Below, piece by piece: positions 1 to 7,927 of a stretch of DNA of 64,000 nucleotides. Position 1 is the first letter of the stretch. The number at the start of each line of letters is the position of its first letter. Both the position numbers and the translations under genes were made by a program. This DNA comes from Siccibacter colletis (GTDB lineage Bacteria > Pseudomonadota > Gammaproteobacteria > Enterobacterales > Enterobacteriaceae): the NCBI RefSeq assembly GCF_000696575.1, contig NZ_JMSQ01000003.1:109365-173364 (forward strand), read 5' to 3'. The notes under the pieces are model-generated. The model made no database searches. It saw only the letters and a list, made by a program, of their open reading frames with translations, and had not been told where the DNA came from.

Positions 1-303
1 GTCCAGCGTGAGGTGTTTGGCCCGGTAGTGAGCGTCACGGCCTTTGACGACGAGGCGCAGGTTATAGACTGGGCGAATGATTCAGAGTACGGGCTGGCAT
101 CATCGGTCTGGACTCGTGACGTCGGGCGCGCCCATCGCGTCAGCGCCAGGCTGCAGTACGGCTGCACCTGGGTTAACACCCACTTTATGCTGGTCAGCGA
201 AATGCCCCACGGCGGCCAGAAACACTCCGGCTACGGCAAAGATATGTCGCTCTACGGGCTGGAAGATTACACCACGGTACGCCACGTGATGATAAAACAC
301 TGA
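1..303 (+). CDS. patD: Gamma-aminobutyraldehyde dehydrogenase, C-terminal part (PatD)
   Basis: The reading frame is open from base 1, so this is the last 100 residues of a gene that starts outside the window. The end matches the aldehyde dehydrogenase superfamily: a core EVFGPV segment, then [13 protein letters not shown], and a C-terminal [15 protein letters not shown] block. That block is close to what I remember of E. coli PatD (YdcW), which oxidises 4-aminobutanal to GABA in putrescine breakdown. The catalytic Cys and NAD-binding residues lie upstream and are not visible. The name is supported by ortT, ydcY, ydcZ, mnaT and curA further on, which follow patD in E. coli. A strong terminator follows. 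Confidence 0.9.
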   Translation, partial: VQREVFGPVVSVTAFDDEAQVIDWANDSEYGLASSVWTRDVGRAHRVSARLQYGCTWVNTHFMLVSEMPHGGQKHSGYGKDMSLYGLEDYTTVRHVMIKH

Positions 304-326
304 CCGCGGCAGCTAATCGTAACCAT

Positions 327-349
327 AACCGCCTGCGGGCGGTTTTTTT
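327..349 (+). terminator. Rho-independent terminator after patD
   Basis: A 7-bp stem AACCGCC/GGCGGTT with a 4-nt loop runs straight into seven T. It lies 24 bases past the patD stop. Confidence 0.9.
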
Positions 350-441
350 GCGGCCAAAAACCACCTGGTTTAAGAGTTAACTTTTCTCTACCGCTGCGTT
401 ACATTGATGGGCGTTATTTTTATATCGGAAAAGGATGATTC

Positions 442-807
442 ATGAAGCGGTATGCACTGTTATTTGTCTGCTTATTTCCCTCAATTGCCCTGGCTAAATT
501 TATTCACCCGATGGATTTTGACGGTTCTGATGCGCAGAAGCAGGAAGTGATCGACTACATCCAGACAAAAGTGAAAGAGAACTACTGCGAAGGCCCGATC
601 GACATGTGTCAGGAAAGCATGTTACGCATGATGGAGAAGCAGAACCTGAAGGCGTTTAAACAGGCTTCTGAAGCGACCGACCGCACGATTATGGATCAGG
701 TGGTCAATGACTACTGTCGTTCAGGCATCGACATGTGCGACTACAATACGATCAATATGATGTATCAACAAAACCTCAAAGCCGCCGGTGAAAAACTCGA
801 GTGGTAA
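442..807 (+). CDS. Small exported protein with an internal Cys-rich duplication
   Basis: This 121-residue protein has a clear signal peptide (residues 1-18, charged MKR then a hydrophobic core ending ALA). The mature part holds two similar segments of about 30 residues. Each has the pattern YC-x3-4-GxIDMC followed by a Met-rich stretch with QNLKA. Each copy has a Cys pair seven residues apart, suggesting two intra-repeat disulfides in the periplasm. The start has AAAGGATGATTC upstream, a good ribosome binding site. I do not recognise a named family. It is followed 61 bases later by a small lipoprotein gene on the same strand, possibly in one unit. Confidence 0.8.
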   Translation: MKRYALLFVCLFPSIALAKFIHPMDFDGSDAQKQEVIDYIQTKVKENYCEGPIDMCQESMLRMMEKQNLKAFKQASEATDRTIMDQVVNDYCRSGIDMCDYNTINMMYQQNLKAAGEKLEW

Positions 808-868
808 TCGCGCGCTGCGCATTTTTTACAGAGGCTCTGGCTCTGTGTCTTTTGACAAGGAATATTCA

Positions 869-1195
869 ATGAAAAAATTAATTCTCCCCGCGCTGGCCGT
901 AATGATGCTGGCAGGCTGTAACGAGCCGGAAATCGACACCACCACCGAAGAAACCATGAAGTCATCCATTCAGGAAGTCCGTAATAGCCTGGATGACGCC
1001 GACAAACCGCGGTTTGATAGTGCTGTTCAGATCGTCGCCCTGAGTAATATTTCCATGCGGGAACTCCTTCAGGCGAAGGAAAATAATGATGATGAATTTA
1101 TGCAAAATAAATTCAAAGAAAGCCTTGATGGTAAATCAGGCAAAGAAGTCATCGCCCAGGCAGAAGAAATCCAGAAGAAGCGTCAGGCACAATAG
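869..1195 (+). CDS. Small lipoprotein (DUF6694-like)
   Basis: This 108-residue protein begins MKKLILPALAVMMLAGC. The lipobox LAGC puts the lipidated Cys at residue 17, so it should be membrane anchored. The mature chain is charged and mostly helical, with an LDGKSGKEVIAQAEE segment near the end. This resembles small enterobacterial lipoproteins annotated as DUF6694, a recollection that I could not test. A longer open frame extends to 788, but ATG 869 is preferred because it begins a textbook lipoprotein signal and has CAAGGAATATTC upstream. Function unknown. Confidence 0.8.
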   Translation: MKKLILPALAVMMLAGCNEPEIDTTTEETMKSSIQEVRNSLDDADKPRFDSAVQIVALSNISMRELLQAKENNDDEFMQNKFKESLDGKSGKEVIAQAEEIQKKRQAQ

Positions 1196-1230
1196 CGCGA
1201 GCGGCCAGAAAAAAGTACGCGAATCAACCT

Positions 1231-1274
1231 AAAAAAAACCCTTCTGAAGTGAAATCCAGTACATTTCAGAAGGG
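1231..1274 (-). terminator. Leftward terminator without a recognised gene
   Basis: CCCTTCTGAA (1239-1248) and TTCAGAAGGG (1265-1274) form a perfect 10-bp stem with a 16-nt loop. Eight A at 1231-1238 give a U-run only when read on the minus strand. No credible minus-strand protein gene ends here. It may close a small RNA, or act as an mRNA 3' hairpin for the lipoprotein gene. Confidence 0.6.
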
Positions 1275-1479
1275 AGACCAACAGGTCATTCGTTACAAAG
1301 AACCGCACTAAAATATTCATTCCAAAAATAATTACCAGCTGTATTAATTTCTTTACTAGAAACAATCCTTATGTGAAATTTCCTAATGCCTGACCAGCGC
1401 TGGTAAGGGCCAGGGCTGGCAGTGCCAAATCCCGTGGTGTCGACTACGCTTGAAAGAGGTTAACACTGAGGAGAGAGTG

Positions 1480-1599
1480 ATGACGGACGTAAACCGTACG
1501 CAGGTAAACGATAAAGAAAGCGAAAAAAATCCGGCGAAGAAACCGCCTGCTAAACAAGGCGAGGTGCCGCGCAAGCGCGACGACAGTCAGGAAGGCTAA
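1480..1599 (+). CDS. 39-residue hydrophilic small protein
   Basis: An ATG at 1480 has a strong ribosome binding site GAGGAGAG seven bases upstream. It opens a 39-codon frame, rich in Lys, Glu, Pro and Asp and probably disordered, which contains the segment EKNPAKKPPAKQGEVPRKRD. It has no signal peptide or membrane segment. A good terminator starts nine bases after the stop, so the gene looks like a complete short transcription unit. No family recognised. Confidence 0.6.
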   Translation: MTDVNRTQVNDKESEKNPAKKPPAKQGEVPRKRDDSQEG

Positions 1600-1607
1600 T
1601 CGATATC

Positions 1608-1640
1608 AACAGGCACCTTGCGTGCCTGTTTTGCTTTTTA
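1608..1640 (+). terminator. Terminator after the 39-residue gene
   Basis: A 9-bp perfect stem AACAGGCAC/GTGCCTGTT with loop CTTGC is followed by a T-rich tract (TTTTGCTTTTTA). It lies between convergent genes; the minus-strand side lacks a comparable T-run. Confidence 0.85.
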
Positions 1641-1648
1641 CGGTCCGG

Positions 1649-1807
1649 TTACCCGATGCTGAGACCAATCACCGCATTGACCAGCGACGACGCCATAAAG
1701 ATCCCCCCCACCAGCAGGAAGGTTTGCTGCTTTTGCGTGACGGCAAGGGCAAGCATGATCAACGCAGTAATGAAAAACGGGATGGCGATGATAGTAAATG
1801 TGGACAT
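1649..1807 (-). CDS. 52-residue small membrane protein
   Basis: Reading leftward from ATG 1807, with the ribosome binding site TGAGGAAC just upstream, gives a 52-residue protein beginning MSTFTIIAIPFFITALIM. Two hydrophobic helices (about 5-23 and 29-50) are separated by a short polar turn containing QKQQ. This is the layout of a two-helix inner-membrane small protein. It is convergent with the 39-residue gene and divergent from ortT. No named family recognised. Confidence 0.6.
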   Translation of the reverse strand: MSTFTIIAIPFFITALIMLALAVTQKQQTFLLVGGIFMASSLVNAVIGLSIG

Positions 1808-1986
1808 GCGTGTTCCTCAGGTAACGGGCGTGCTGGCAGTGTAACGGAACACGGCGCGACACATCAGCCCTTAAATATGAGAGGGGCGGTGAGGCTGCTC
1901 TGAAACATATGGTCAATTCTTGATATACGTCAAAAAATGGCGCATAGTGCGCGCGAATTTTTTTGATGCTGGATCACATTTTAGCG

Positions 1987-2160
1987 ATGACGCTTTATCA
2001 ACACATGCTGGTATTTTACGGCGTAATGGCCGCCCTGGCCGCGCTGATCACTTTCTTCCTGGCGAAAGATCGTATCAGCATGAAACTCCTCAGCGCAGTA
2101 CTGGTTGGCGCAACCTGGCCGATGAGCTTTCCGGTTGCGCTGATGTTTTCGCTGTTCTGA
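1987..2160 (+). CDS. ortT: OrtT, orphan GhoT-type membrane toxin
   Basis: The 57-residue product begins MTLYQHMLVFYGVMAAL and ends WPMSFPVALMFSLF. This is nearly the E. coli OrtT (YdcX) sequence as I remember it, at the same length. OrtT is a GhoT-family inner-membrane protein reported to damage membrane potential and reduce growth under stress, without a dedicated antitoxin. Two hydrophobic helices are seen, with a basic turn between them. The frame is open from 1963, but ATG 1987 matches the known N-terminus; its ribosome binding site is weak. The next backbone gene, ydcY, is displaced by about 15 kb of inserted genes. Confidence 0.88.
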   Translation: MTLYQHMLVFYGVMAALAALITFFLAKDRISMKLLSAVLVGATWPMSFPVALMFSLF

Positions 2161-2162
2161 TT

Positions 2163-3134
2163 TCAGGCTGAACCACGGCGCTGGATCTCCCACGGCAGGA
2201 TCTCGTCCACTGGCTCGCTCTGCGGATTGTCAATCCGCGCCATCAATAGCTGCACGCTGCGCACGCCCAACTGATGCATCGGCTGCTGCACCGTGGTGAG
2301 CGGCGGGGTAGTGACCGCACCAAACGGTACGCCGTCAAAGCCCATTACCGCGACGTCATCCGGCACGCGCAGCCCGCGCTCGTGGGCATAATGCAGTGCG
2401 CCGCCGGCTAACGAGTCGGAGATAGCGAACACCGCATCCGGCTTCTCATCCCCGCTGAACAGTTCGGCCATCGCCTGATACCCCGCCTGATACTCAAGCC
2501 CGTCGGCACGCGCCACGGCCTGCCATGCCGCACCGCGCGCGGCGCGATACCCGGCTTCGCGCTGCTGAGAGTAGAGGTAGCGCAGGTCGCCGCTGATCAT
2601 GGCGATACGTTGATACCCTTTCTGCGACAGATACTCAATAGCGCTGACCGCCGCGGCATGGTTATCGATAGTCACCGATGACGCGTTATACCCGGTATTT
2701 CCCTCGCCGCACTGCACCCAGGGCGCGTTACCGATAAGTGTAGTCAGACCTGGCAGGCAGTCGATGGCGTCCATGGTAATCACGCCGTCCACCACTTTGC
2801 CGCTCAGAAGCTGCAGATAGGCAGATTCCCGGTGCAGGCGCGACTCAGAGTTACACAGCAGAATGTGGTAGCCCTGGTGTTCAGCTTCCTCTTCAATCCC
2901 GCGTACCACGCCGGCGCAAAACGGGTTGGTGATGCTGGAAACCAGCACCAGCAGCATCCGGCTGCGCGAGGTTCGGAGCTGGCGCGCCAGCAGATTCGGC
3001 TGGTATTCACAGGCGGCGATGGCGGCCAGCACTTTGTCGCGGGTAGCGGGTTTGACGCCGGGGTTGCCGTTCAGCACGCGGGAAACCGTTGCGGTTGAGA
3101 CGCCGGCAAGCTGCGCCACTTTATCGATAGACAT
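2163..3134 (-). CDS. LacI-family transcriptional repressor
   Basis: This 323-residue protein has the LacI helix-turn-helix at residues 1-22 (IDKVAQLAGVSTATVSRVL) with the hinge segment NLLARQLRTSRS. A periplasmic-binding-protein-like sensor domain follows (LVSSITNPFCAGVVRGIE; later AISDSLAGGALH and VMGFDGVPFG). ATG 3134 has AAGGAACAGC upstream; the frame is open to 3227, but that N-terminal extension is unlike LacI proteins. It is divergent from the MFS-dehydrogenase operon. Two AATCGATT-centred palindromes between them are the likely operators, so it probably represses that operon and perhaps itself. The inducer is unknown, presumably a sugar or sugar acid taken up by the adjacent transporter. 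Confidence 0.93.
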   Translation of the reverse strand: MSIDKVAQLAGVSTATVSRVLNGNPGVKPATRDKVLAAIAACEYQPNLLARQLRTSRSRMLLVLVSSITNPFCAGVVRGIEEEAEHQGYHILLCNSESRLHRESAYLQLLSGKVVDGVITMDAIDCLPGLTTLIGNAPWVQCGEGNTGYNASSVTIDNHAAAVSAIEYLSQKGYQRIAMISGDLRYLYSQQREAGYRAARGAAWQAVARADGLEYQAGYQAMAELFSGDEKPDAVFAISDSLAGGALHYAHERGLRVPDDVAVMGFDGVPFGAVTTPPLTTVQQPMHQLGVRSVQLLMARIDNPQSEPVDEILPWEIQRRGSA

Positions 3135-3228
3135 GCTGTTCCTTTTTGGCGGTATACGAACTGTGAAGCACCCTGCAAATTGCGTCGATAGTAGCAAATT
3201 ATTGTGCTGTGCATTGGTGAAGCGCATA

Positions 3229-3273
3229 GCAATCGATTACATTTTGATTCAGACACCAATGTAATCGATTACA
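3229..3273. promoter_or_regulatory. Paired LacI-type operators in the divergent promoter region
   Basis: TGTAATCGATTACA at 3260-3273 is a perfect 14-bp palindrome with the central CG typical of LacI-family operators. GCAATCGATTAC at 3229-3240 is an imperfect second copy. Their centres are 32 bp apart, about three helical turns, which would put both on the same DNA face. Confidence 0.8.
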
Positions 3274-3315
3274 AAAACAATAACCCTACACGACCACACA
3301 CTGCAGGAGGATGCT

Positions 3316-4560
3316 ATGTCTTCTCAGCCCGTCACACAAACCGCCGTCGCGCAACACCGGTGGGTGATCCCCCGTCTGTCCCTGATGATGTTTCTGGAGT
3401 TTTTTGTCTGGGGTGCCTGGTACGTCACCCTCGGCATCGTAATGGGGAAATATGGCCTCAGCGCGATGATCGGCGATGCGTACTCAACCGGGCCCATCGC
3501 CTCGATTTTATCGCCGTTCCTGCTCGGGATGCTGGTGGATCGCTTCTTTGCCTCGCAGAAGGTGCTCGGCGTCATGCACCTGGTGGGGGCGGCGCTGCTC
3601 TGGTGGCTGCCGGGCCTGTTTGAAAGCGGGCAGAGCGGGCTGCTGTGGGTGATCTTCGCCTACATGCTGTGCTACATGCCGACCATTGCCCTGAGCAATA
3701 ACGTGGCGTTTCACAGCCTGGCGAACAGCGAGAAGGGCTTCCCGGTGGTGCGCGCCTTCGGCACTATCGGCTGGATCGTCGCAGGTCTGATCGTCGGCGT
3801 GACAGGGCTCTCGGACAGCACCGGCATCTTCACCCTGGCGGCAATCGCCTCGCTGGTATTGGGGATCTACAGCTTCACGCTCCCACATACGCCGGCCCCG
3901 GACCGCGGTAAGCCGCTGTCGATGCGCGATCTGCTGTGTGCCGACGCCTTCGCCCTGCTGAAGCAGCGCCACTTTATGGTGTTTATCATCTGCGCCACGC
4001 TGATCTCGATTCCGCTCGCGGCGTACTATGCCTACGCCGCACCGTTTATCTCGGCGGTGGGTTTTGAAAACGTCAGCGGGGTGATGTCGCTGGGGCAGAT
4101 GTCCGAGCTGCTGTTCATGCTGCTGATCCCGTTCTTCTTCCGCCGTCTCGGCATCAAGCTGATGCTGCTCATCGGTATGCTGGCCTGGTTCCTGCGCTAC
4201 GCCATGTTCGCCCTCGGCATCAGCGAAGAGACCCGCTGGATGGTCTACATCGGCATCATTCTGCACGGCATCTGCTACGACTTCTTCTTTGTCATTGGCT
4301 TCATCTACACCGACAAAGTGGCGGGCGAAAAGGTGAAAGGCCAGGCGCAAAGCCTGCTGGTGCTGTTCACCTACGGGCTGGGGATGCTCATCGGCTCGCA
4401 GATCAGCGGCGCGGTGTTCAACCGCTCGGTGACCGCCGAGGGCGCGCAGGCGCTGGCGCAGTGGCAGAGCTTCTGGTGGATGCCGGCCATCGCCGCGCTG
4501 GCGATCGCGGCGCTGTTCTTCGTTACCTTTAACTACCGCGAGGAGACAAAACGTGACTGA
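3316..4560 (+). CDS. MFS sugar/nucleoside permease (NHS-like family)
   Basis: This 414-residue protein has about 12 hydrophobic helices. Its first helix block FLEFFVWGAWYVTLGIVM resembles the nucleoside:H+ symporter group (NupG, XapB, YegT). A GGAGGATGCT ribosome binding site precedes ATG 3316. The last eight bases overlap the next gene, indicating translational coupling. As the first gene of an operon with two Gfo/Idh/MocA dehydrogenases and a sugar-phosphate-isomerase-like enzyme, it most likely imports the sugar or cyclitol derivative those enzymes degrade. Substrate not determinable here. Confidence 0.85.
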   Translation: MSSQPVTQTAVAQHRWVIPRLSLMMFLEFFVWGAWYVTLGIVMGKYGLSAMIGDAYSTGPIASILSPFLLGMLVDRFFASQKVLGVMHLVGAALLWWLPGLFESGQSGLLWVIFAYMLCYMPTIALSNNVAFHSLANSEKGFPVVRAFGTIGWIVAGLIVGVTGLSDSTGIFTLAAIASLVLGIYSFTLPHTPAPDRGKPLSMRDLLCADAFALLKQRHFMVFIICATLISIPLAAYYAYAAPFISAVGFENVSGVMSLGQMSELLFMLLIPFFFRRLGIKLMLLIGMLAWFLRYAMFALGISEETRWMVYIGIILHGICYDFFFVIGFIYTDKVAGEKVKGQAQSLLVLFTYGLGMLIGSQISGAVFNRSVTAEGAQALAQWQSFWWMPAIAALAIAALFFVTFNYREETKRD

Positions 4561-5647
4561 ACCGTTACGCGTGGTGGTGGTTGGCTGCGGCAATATGGGG
4601 CGCGCCCATGCACAGGCGTATGCGGCGTTGCCCGAATTCACCCTCTGCGGGCTGGTATCACGCGGCACCTCGAAGCATCAGCTTAACGCGTTGCTGCCCG
4701 AGCCGGTGCCCTGCTATGAGGATCTCAAAATCGCCATCAGCGACGCGCGCCCCGATGCGGTCTGTATCGCCACCTGGCCTGACAGCCATGAAACCCTGGC
4801 GCTCACTGCCCTGGCGGCGGGTTGCCATGTATTTATTGAAAAGCCGCTCGCCACCACGGTCACCGGCGCAAAGCGGCTGGTGGCGACGTCGCAGCTGGCG
4901 GGGAAAAAGCTGGTCGTCGGCTACATTCTGCGCCATCACCCGGCGTGGCAGCAGTTTATCACCCGGGCTAAAAACCTCGGCAAACCGCTGGTGATGCGCA
5001 TGAACCTTAACCAGCAGAGCAGCGGCAGCGCGTGGCAGACCCATCGCCAGCTGATGGCCTCGCTGTCGCCCATCGTTGACTGCGGTGTGCACTATCTCGA
5101 CGTGATGTGCCAGATGACCGACGCGGAGCCGGTGAGCGTTAGCGCCATCGGCGCGCGACTCAGCGATGAGATCAGCACCAGCCAGTACAACTACGGTCAG
5201 CTGCAAGTGCGCTTCAGCGACGGCTCCGTCGGCTGGTATGAGGCGGGCTGGGGGCCGATGATGAGCCAGACCGCGTTCTTTATCAAAGACGTAATTGGCC
5301 CGCGCGGCAGCGTCTCGATTGTGGCGCGCGAGGCGGGTGGAGAAGGGCAGTCGGCAAGCGTCGAGGCCCACACCCGGACGGAATCACTGCGCGTCCATGC
5401 CTCGCTGCTCAATGAGCAGGGCGAATTTACCCGTCAGGATGAGTGGATTGATACCGGCGACGAGCCGGATCATGACGCACTCTGCGTTCGCCAGCAGCAG
5501 TTTTTTGCCCGGGCGATCGGGGAGAACCTCAATCTGCTACCCCACCTGCAACAGGCTATCGACAGCCTCGCCGTGGTGCTGGCCGCCGATCGCGCCATGC
5601 GCGAGCAGCGTACCGTCTGGCTCAACGGCGATCGACATCAGGAGTAA
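4553..5647 (+). CDS. Gfo/Idh/MocA-family oxidoreductase 1
   Basis: This 364-residue enzyme starts with a Rossmann fold (VVVVGCGNMGRAHA, a GxGxxG variant, residues 6-19). The family EKP motif (HVFIEKPLATT) is near residue 100, where the Lys contributes to catalysis and cofactor contact. A C-terminal alpha/beta domain follows. Family members oxidise or reduce sugar and cyclitol hydroxyls with NAD(P). The start overlaps the MFS gene by 8 bp. A second, different Gfo/Idh/MocA gene lies two genes downstream, suggesting two redox steps such as oxidation to a keto intermediate and later reduction. Substrate unknown. Confidence 0.92.
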   Translation: MTEPLRVVVVGCGNMGRAHAQAYAALPEFTLCGLVSRGTSKHQLNALLPEPVPCYEDLKIAISDARPDAVCIATWPDSHETLALTALAAGCHVFIEKPLATTVTGAKRLVATSQLAGKKLVVGYILRHHPAWQQFITRAKNLGKPLVMRMNLNQQSSGSAWQTHRQLMASLSPIVDCGVHYLDVMCQMTDAEPVSVSAIGARLSDEISTSQYNYGQLQVRFSDGSVGWYEAGWGPMMSQTAFFIKDVIGPRGSVSIVAREAGGEGQSASVEAHTRTESLRVHASLLNEQGEFTRQDEWIDTGDEPDHDALCVRQQQFFARAIGENLNLLPHLQQAIDSLAVVLAADRAMREQRTVWLNGDRHQE

Positions 5648-5651
5648 ACGG

Positions 5652-6716
5652 ATGAAAACCTTACGTGGCCCGTCCATTTTTCTGTCGCAGTTTATCGGTG
5701 AGCACGCGCCGTTTAACACTCTGCCGACGCTGGCCGCCTGGGCGGCGAGCCTGGGATATAAAGCGGTGCAGATCCCGACCCATCTGCCGCATATTTTCGA
5801 TCTGGAAAAAGCCGCTGCCAGCCAGGCGTATTGTGATGAGATTAGCGGAATGCTCGCCTCGCACGGGCTGGCAATCAGCGAGCTCTCAACCCATTTGCAG
5901 GGGCAACTGGTGGCGGTACACCCGGCTTACGAGCCGGCCTTCGCCGGGTTCGGCCCGTCGCAATTTGCCCGCGACCCCGCCGGGCGTCAGCAGTGGGCGA
6001 CCGCGACCCTGAAGCAGGCGGCGCAGGCCTCAACGCGCCTCGGCCTGACGGCGCACGCCACCTTCTCCGGGGCGCTGGCGTGGCCCTACTTTTACCCCTG
6101 GCCGCCGCGCAATGCCCTGCTGCTGGATGAGGCGTTTGCCGAACTGGCCCGGCGCTGGCGTCCGATCCTCAACGCGTTCGAGGAGGCCGGGGTGGATCTC
6201 TGTTACGAGCTGCACCCCGGCGAGGATCTGCACGACGGCGTGACCTTCGCGCGCTTCCTTGAGCTGACCGGTAACCATCCCCGGGCCTGCATCCTCTACG
6301 ATCCGAGTCATATGCTGCTTCAGCATATGGATTACCTGAGCTTTATCGACAGCTGGCATTCGCGCATCCGTGCGTTCCACGTTAAGGATGCTGAGTTTAC
6401 GCCCTCGGCGCAGAGCGGCGTCTACGGCGGCTATCAGGCCTGGGCCGAGCGTCCGGGGCGTTTCCGCTCGCCCGGTGACGGCCAGATCGATTTCAACGGC
6501 ATCTTCAGCAAACTGGCGCAGTATGACTATCCCGGCTGGGCGACGCTGGAGTGGGAGTGCTGCCTGAAATCCGCGGAAACCGGGGCGCAGGAAGGGGCTC
6601 CGTTTATCGCGCGCCATATCATTCAGGTTGCGGAACATGCCTTTGATGACTTCGCGGCCCGGGACAGCGACCGCGCCGCCATCCGCGAGATGCTCGGACT
6701 GGGTGATCAGCCATGA
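5652..6716 (+). CDS. Sugar phosphate isomerase/epimerase-like TIM-barrel enzyme
   Basis: This 354-residue protein belongs to the xylose isomerase-like TIM-barrel group (AP endonuclease 2 fold; IolE, IolH and related epimerases or dehydratases). Metal-ligand segments are visible: CYELHPGEDLHDG, ILYDPSHMLLQ and FHVKDAEF, each supplying Glu, Asp or His. ATG 5652 has CAGGAG upstream; the open frame reaches back to 5295 but only overlaps the previous gene. The start is 5 bases after the first dehydrogenase stop and the end overlaps the next gene as ATGA. It probably isomerises, epimerises or eliminates a keto-sugar made by the flanking dehydrogenases. Confidence 0.88.
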   Translation: MKTLRGPSIFLSQFIGEHAPFNTLPTLAAWAASLGYKAVQIPTHLPHIFDLEKAAASQAYCDEISGMLASHGLAISELSTHLQGQLVAVHPAYEPAFAGFGPSQFARDPAGRQQWATATLKQAAQASTRLGLTAHATFSGALAWPYFYPWPPRNALLLDEAFAELARRWRPILNAFEEAGVDLCYELHPGEDLHDGVTFARFLELTGNHPRACILYDPSHMLLQHMDYLSFIDSWHSRIRAFHVKDAEFTPSAQSGVYGGYQAWAERPGRFRSPGDGQIDFNGIFSKLAQYDYPGWATLEWECCLKSAETGAQEGAPFIARHIIQVAEHAFDDFAARDSDRAAIREMLGLGDQP

Positions 6717-7837
6717 CGACGCGGCGTTTGCGGCTGGGCATGGTCGGCGGCGGCGAAGGGGCGTTCATCGGCGCGGTGCACCGTATTGCCGCGCGTATGG
6801 ATGACCAGTATCAGCTGGTAGCCGGCGCATTCTCCTCCAGGGCGGAGGTAGCCGCCCGCAGCGGTGCCGCGCTGCACATTGAACCGGCTCGCTGCTACGC
6901 CACCTGGCAAAGCATGGCCGAACGCGAAGCAGCGCGCGAGGATGGCATTGATGTGGTGGCGATCGTCACGCCGAACCATCTGCACGTCCCGGTCGCCCGC
7001 ACCTTTCTGGCGCAGGGCATCCACGTTATCTGCGACAAGCCTTTAGGGCTTACGCTGGATGAGGGTCGCGCGCTGGCAGATGACATTGCGCGCAGCGGCT
7101 GCCGATTTGTGCTGACCCACAACTACAGCGCGCTGCCGATGGTGCGCGAAGCGCGTACCCGCGTCGCTAAGGGCGAGCTGGGGGAGATCCGCAGCGTTGA
7201 GGTGGAGTACCTGCAGGGCTGGCTTAACGAACGGGTTGAGTTAACCGATAACAAGCAGGCGTCATGGCGTGCCGATCCTGCGCTTGCCGGGGCCGGTGCC
7301 GCCGGAGATATTGCCACCCACGCCTGGCAGCTGGCGGCGTTTGTCAGCGGCATGCTGCCGGAGGCCCTGCGCGGTGAGCTGTTAACCCGCGTGGCGGGGC
7401 GGCAAATCGATGACGAAGTGTTCGCCGAGATGCGCTATGCCAGCGGGGCGCGCGGGCGGCTGTGGGCCAGCCAGGTTGCCACCGGGTATGAAAACGATCT
7501 GCGGCTGCGCATCGTCGGCACCCGTGCCAGCCTGGCGTTTCGCCAGCAGCAGCCCAATGAGTTGACTATCCTGCCGCACGACGCCCCGGCGTATGTGGTG
7601 ACCCGCAACGGACAGGGCATCTCGGCTGAGGTTGCGCTGACGTGCCGTACCCCGGCAGGCCATCCCGAAGGATATCTGGAGGGATTTGCCCAGATCTACC
7701 GCGAAGCGGCGCAGCTGATCCGCGGTGAGGCGATGCCGCTGCTGCCCGGTATTGCCGACGGCATCGCCGGCATGCAGTTCATCGCGCGCCTGCGGCAGAG
7801 CAGTGAGCAGGAGGGGGCTTGGGTGGCGTGGGCGTAG
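6713..7837 (+). CDS. Gfo/Idh/MocA-family oxidoreductase 2
   Basis: This 374-residue protein carries the variant nucleotide-binding motif GMVGGGEGAFIGAVHR at the N-terminus. This marks a Gfo/Idh subgroup distinct from the other dehydrogenase in the operon. CDKPLGLTLDEG near residue 110 is the EKP-equivalent motif (DKP here). A segment AGAGAAGDIATHAWQL supplies the active-site region with a conserved Asp and His. It overlaps the isomerase gene by 4 bp and is the last gene of the unit; a bidirectional hairpin follows. Confidence 0.92.
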   Translation: MTTRRLRLGMVGGGEGAFIGAVHRIAARMDDQYQLVAGAFSSRAEVAARSGAALHIEPARCYATWQSMAEREAAREDGIDVVAIVTPNHLHVPVARTFLAQGIHVICDKPLGLTLDEGRALADDIARSGCRFVLTHNYSALPMVREARTRVAKGELGEIRSVEVEYLQGWLNERVELTDNKQASWRADPALAGAGAAGDIATHAWQLAAFVSGMLPEALRGELLTRVAGRQIDDEVFAEMRYASGARGRLWASQVATGYENDLRLRIVGTRASLAFRQQQPNELTILPHDAPAYVVTRNGQGISAEVALTCRTPAGHPEGYLEGFAQIYREAAQLIRGEAMPLLPGIADGIAGMQFIARLRQSSEQEGAWVAWA

Positions 7838-7880
7838 GGCGAACCGCGTCACAGCCACGTTTTAAAGGCGGGAGAGAAAA

Positions 7881-7910
7881 ATAAAACCCGGAGCTTGCTC
7901 CGGGTTCTTT
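7881..7910. terminator. Bidirectional terminator between convergent operons
   Basis: AACCCGGAGC and GCTCCGGGTT form a perfect 10-bp stem with a TT loop (7885-7906). CTTT follows on the plus strand. The minus strand has a better T-rich tail (TTTTATTTTT), so it serves the cigR-like gene as well. Confidence 0.85.
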
Positions 7911-7927
7911 CCATAATGCACCAGACA

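Noticed and set aside
1183..1365. 60-codon minus-strand frame over the orphan terminator
   Set aside because: It runs through the terminator stem and into the lipoprotein gene; no RBS.
3508..4668. 386-residue minus-strand frame over the MFS gene
   Set aside because: Its composition is biased to His, Gln and Arg, typical of the antisense of a G+C-rich gene. No RBS or family.
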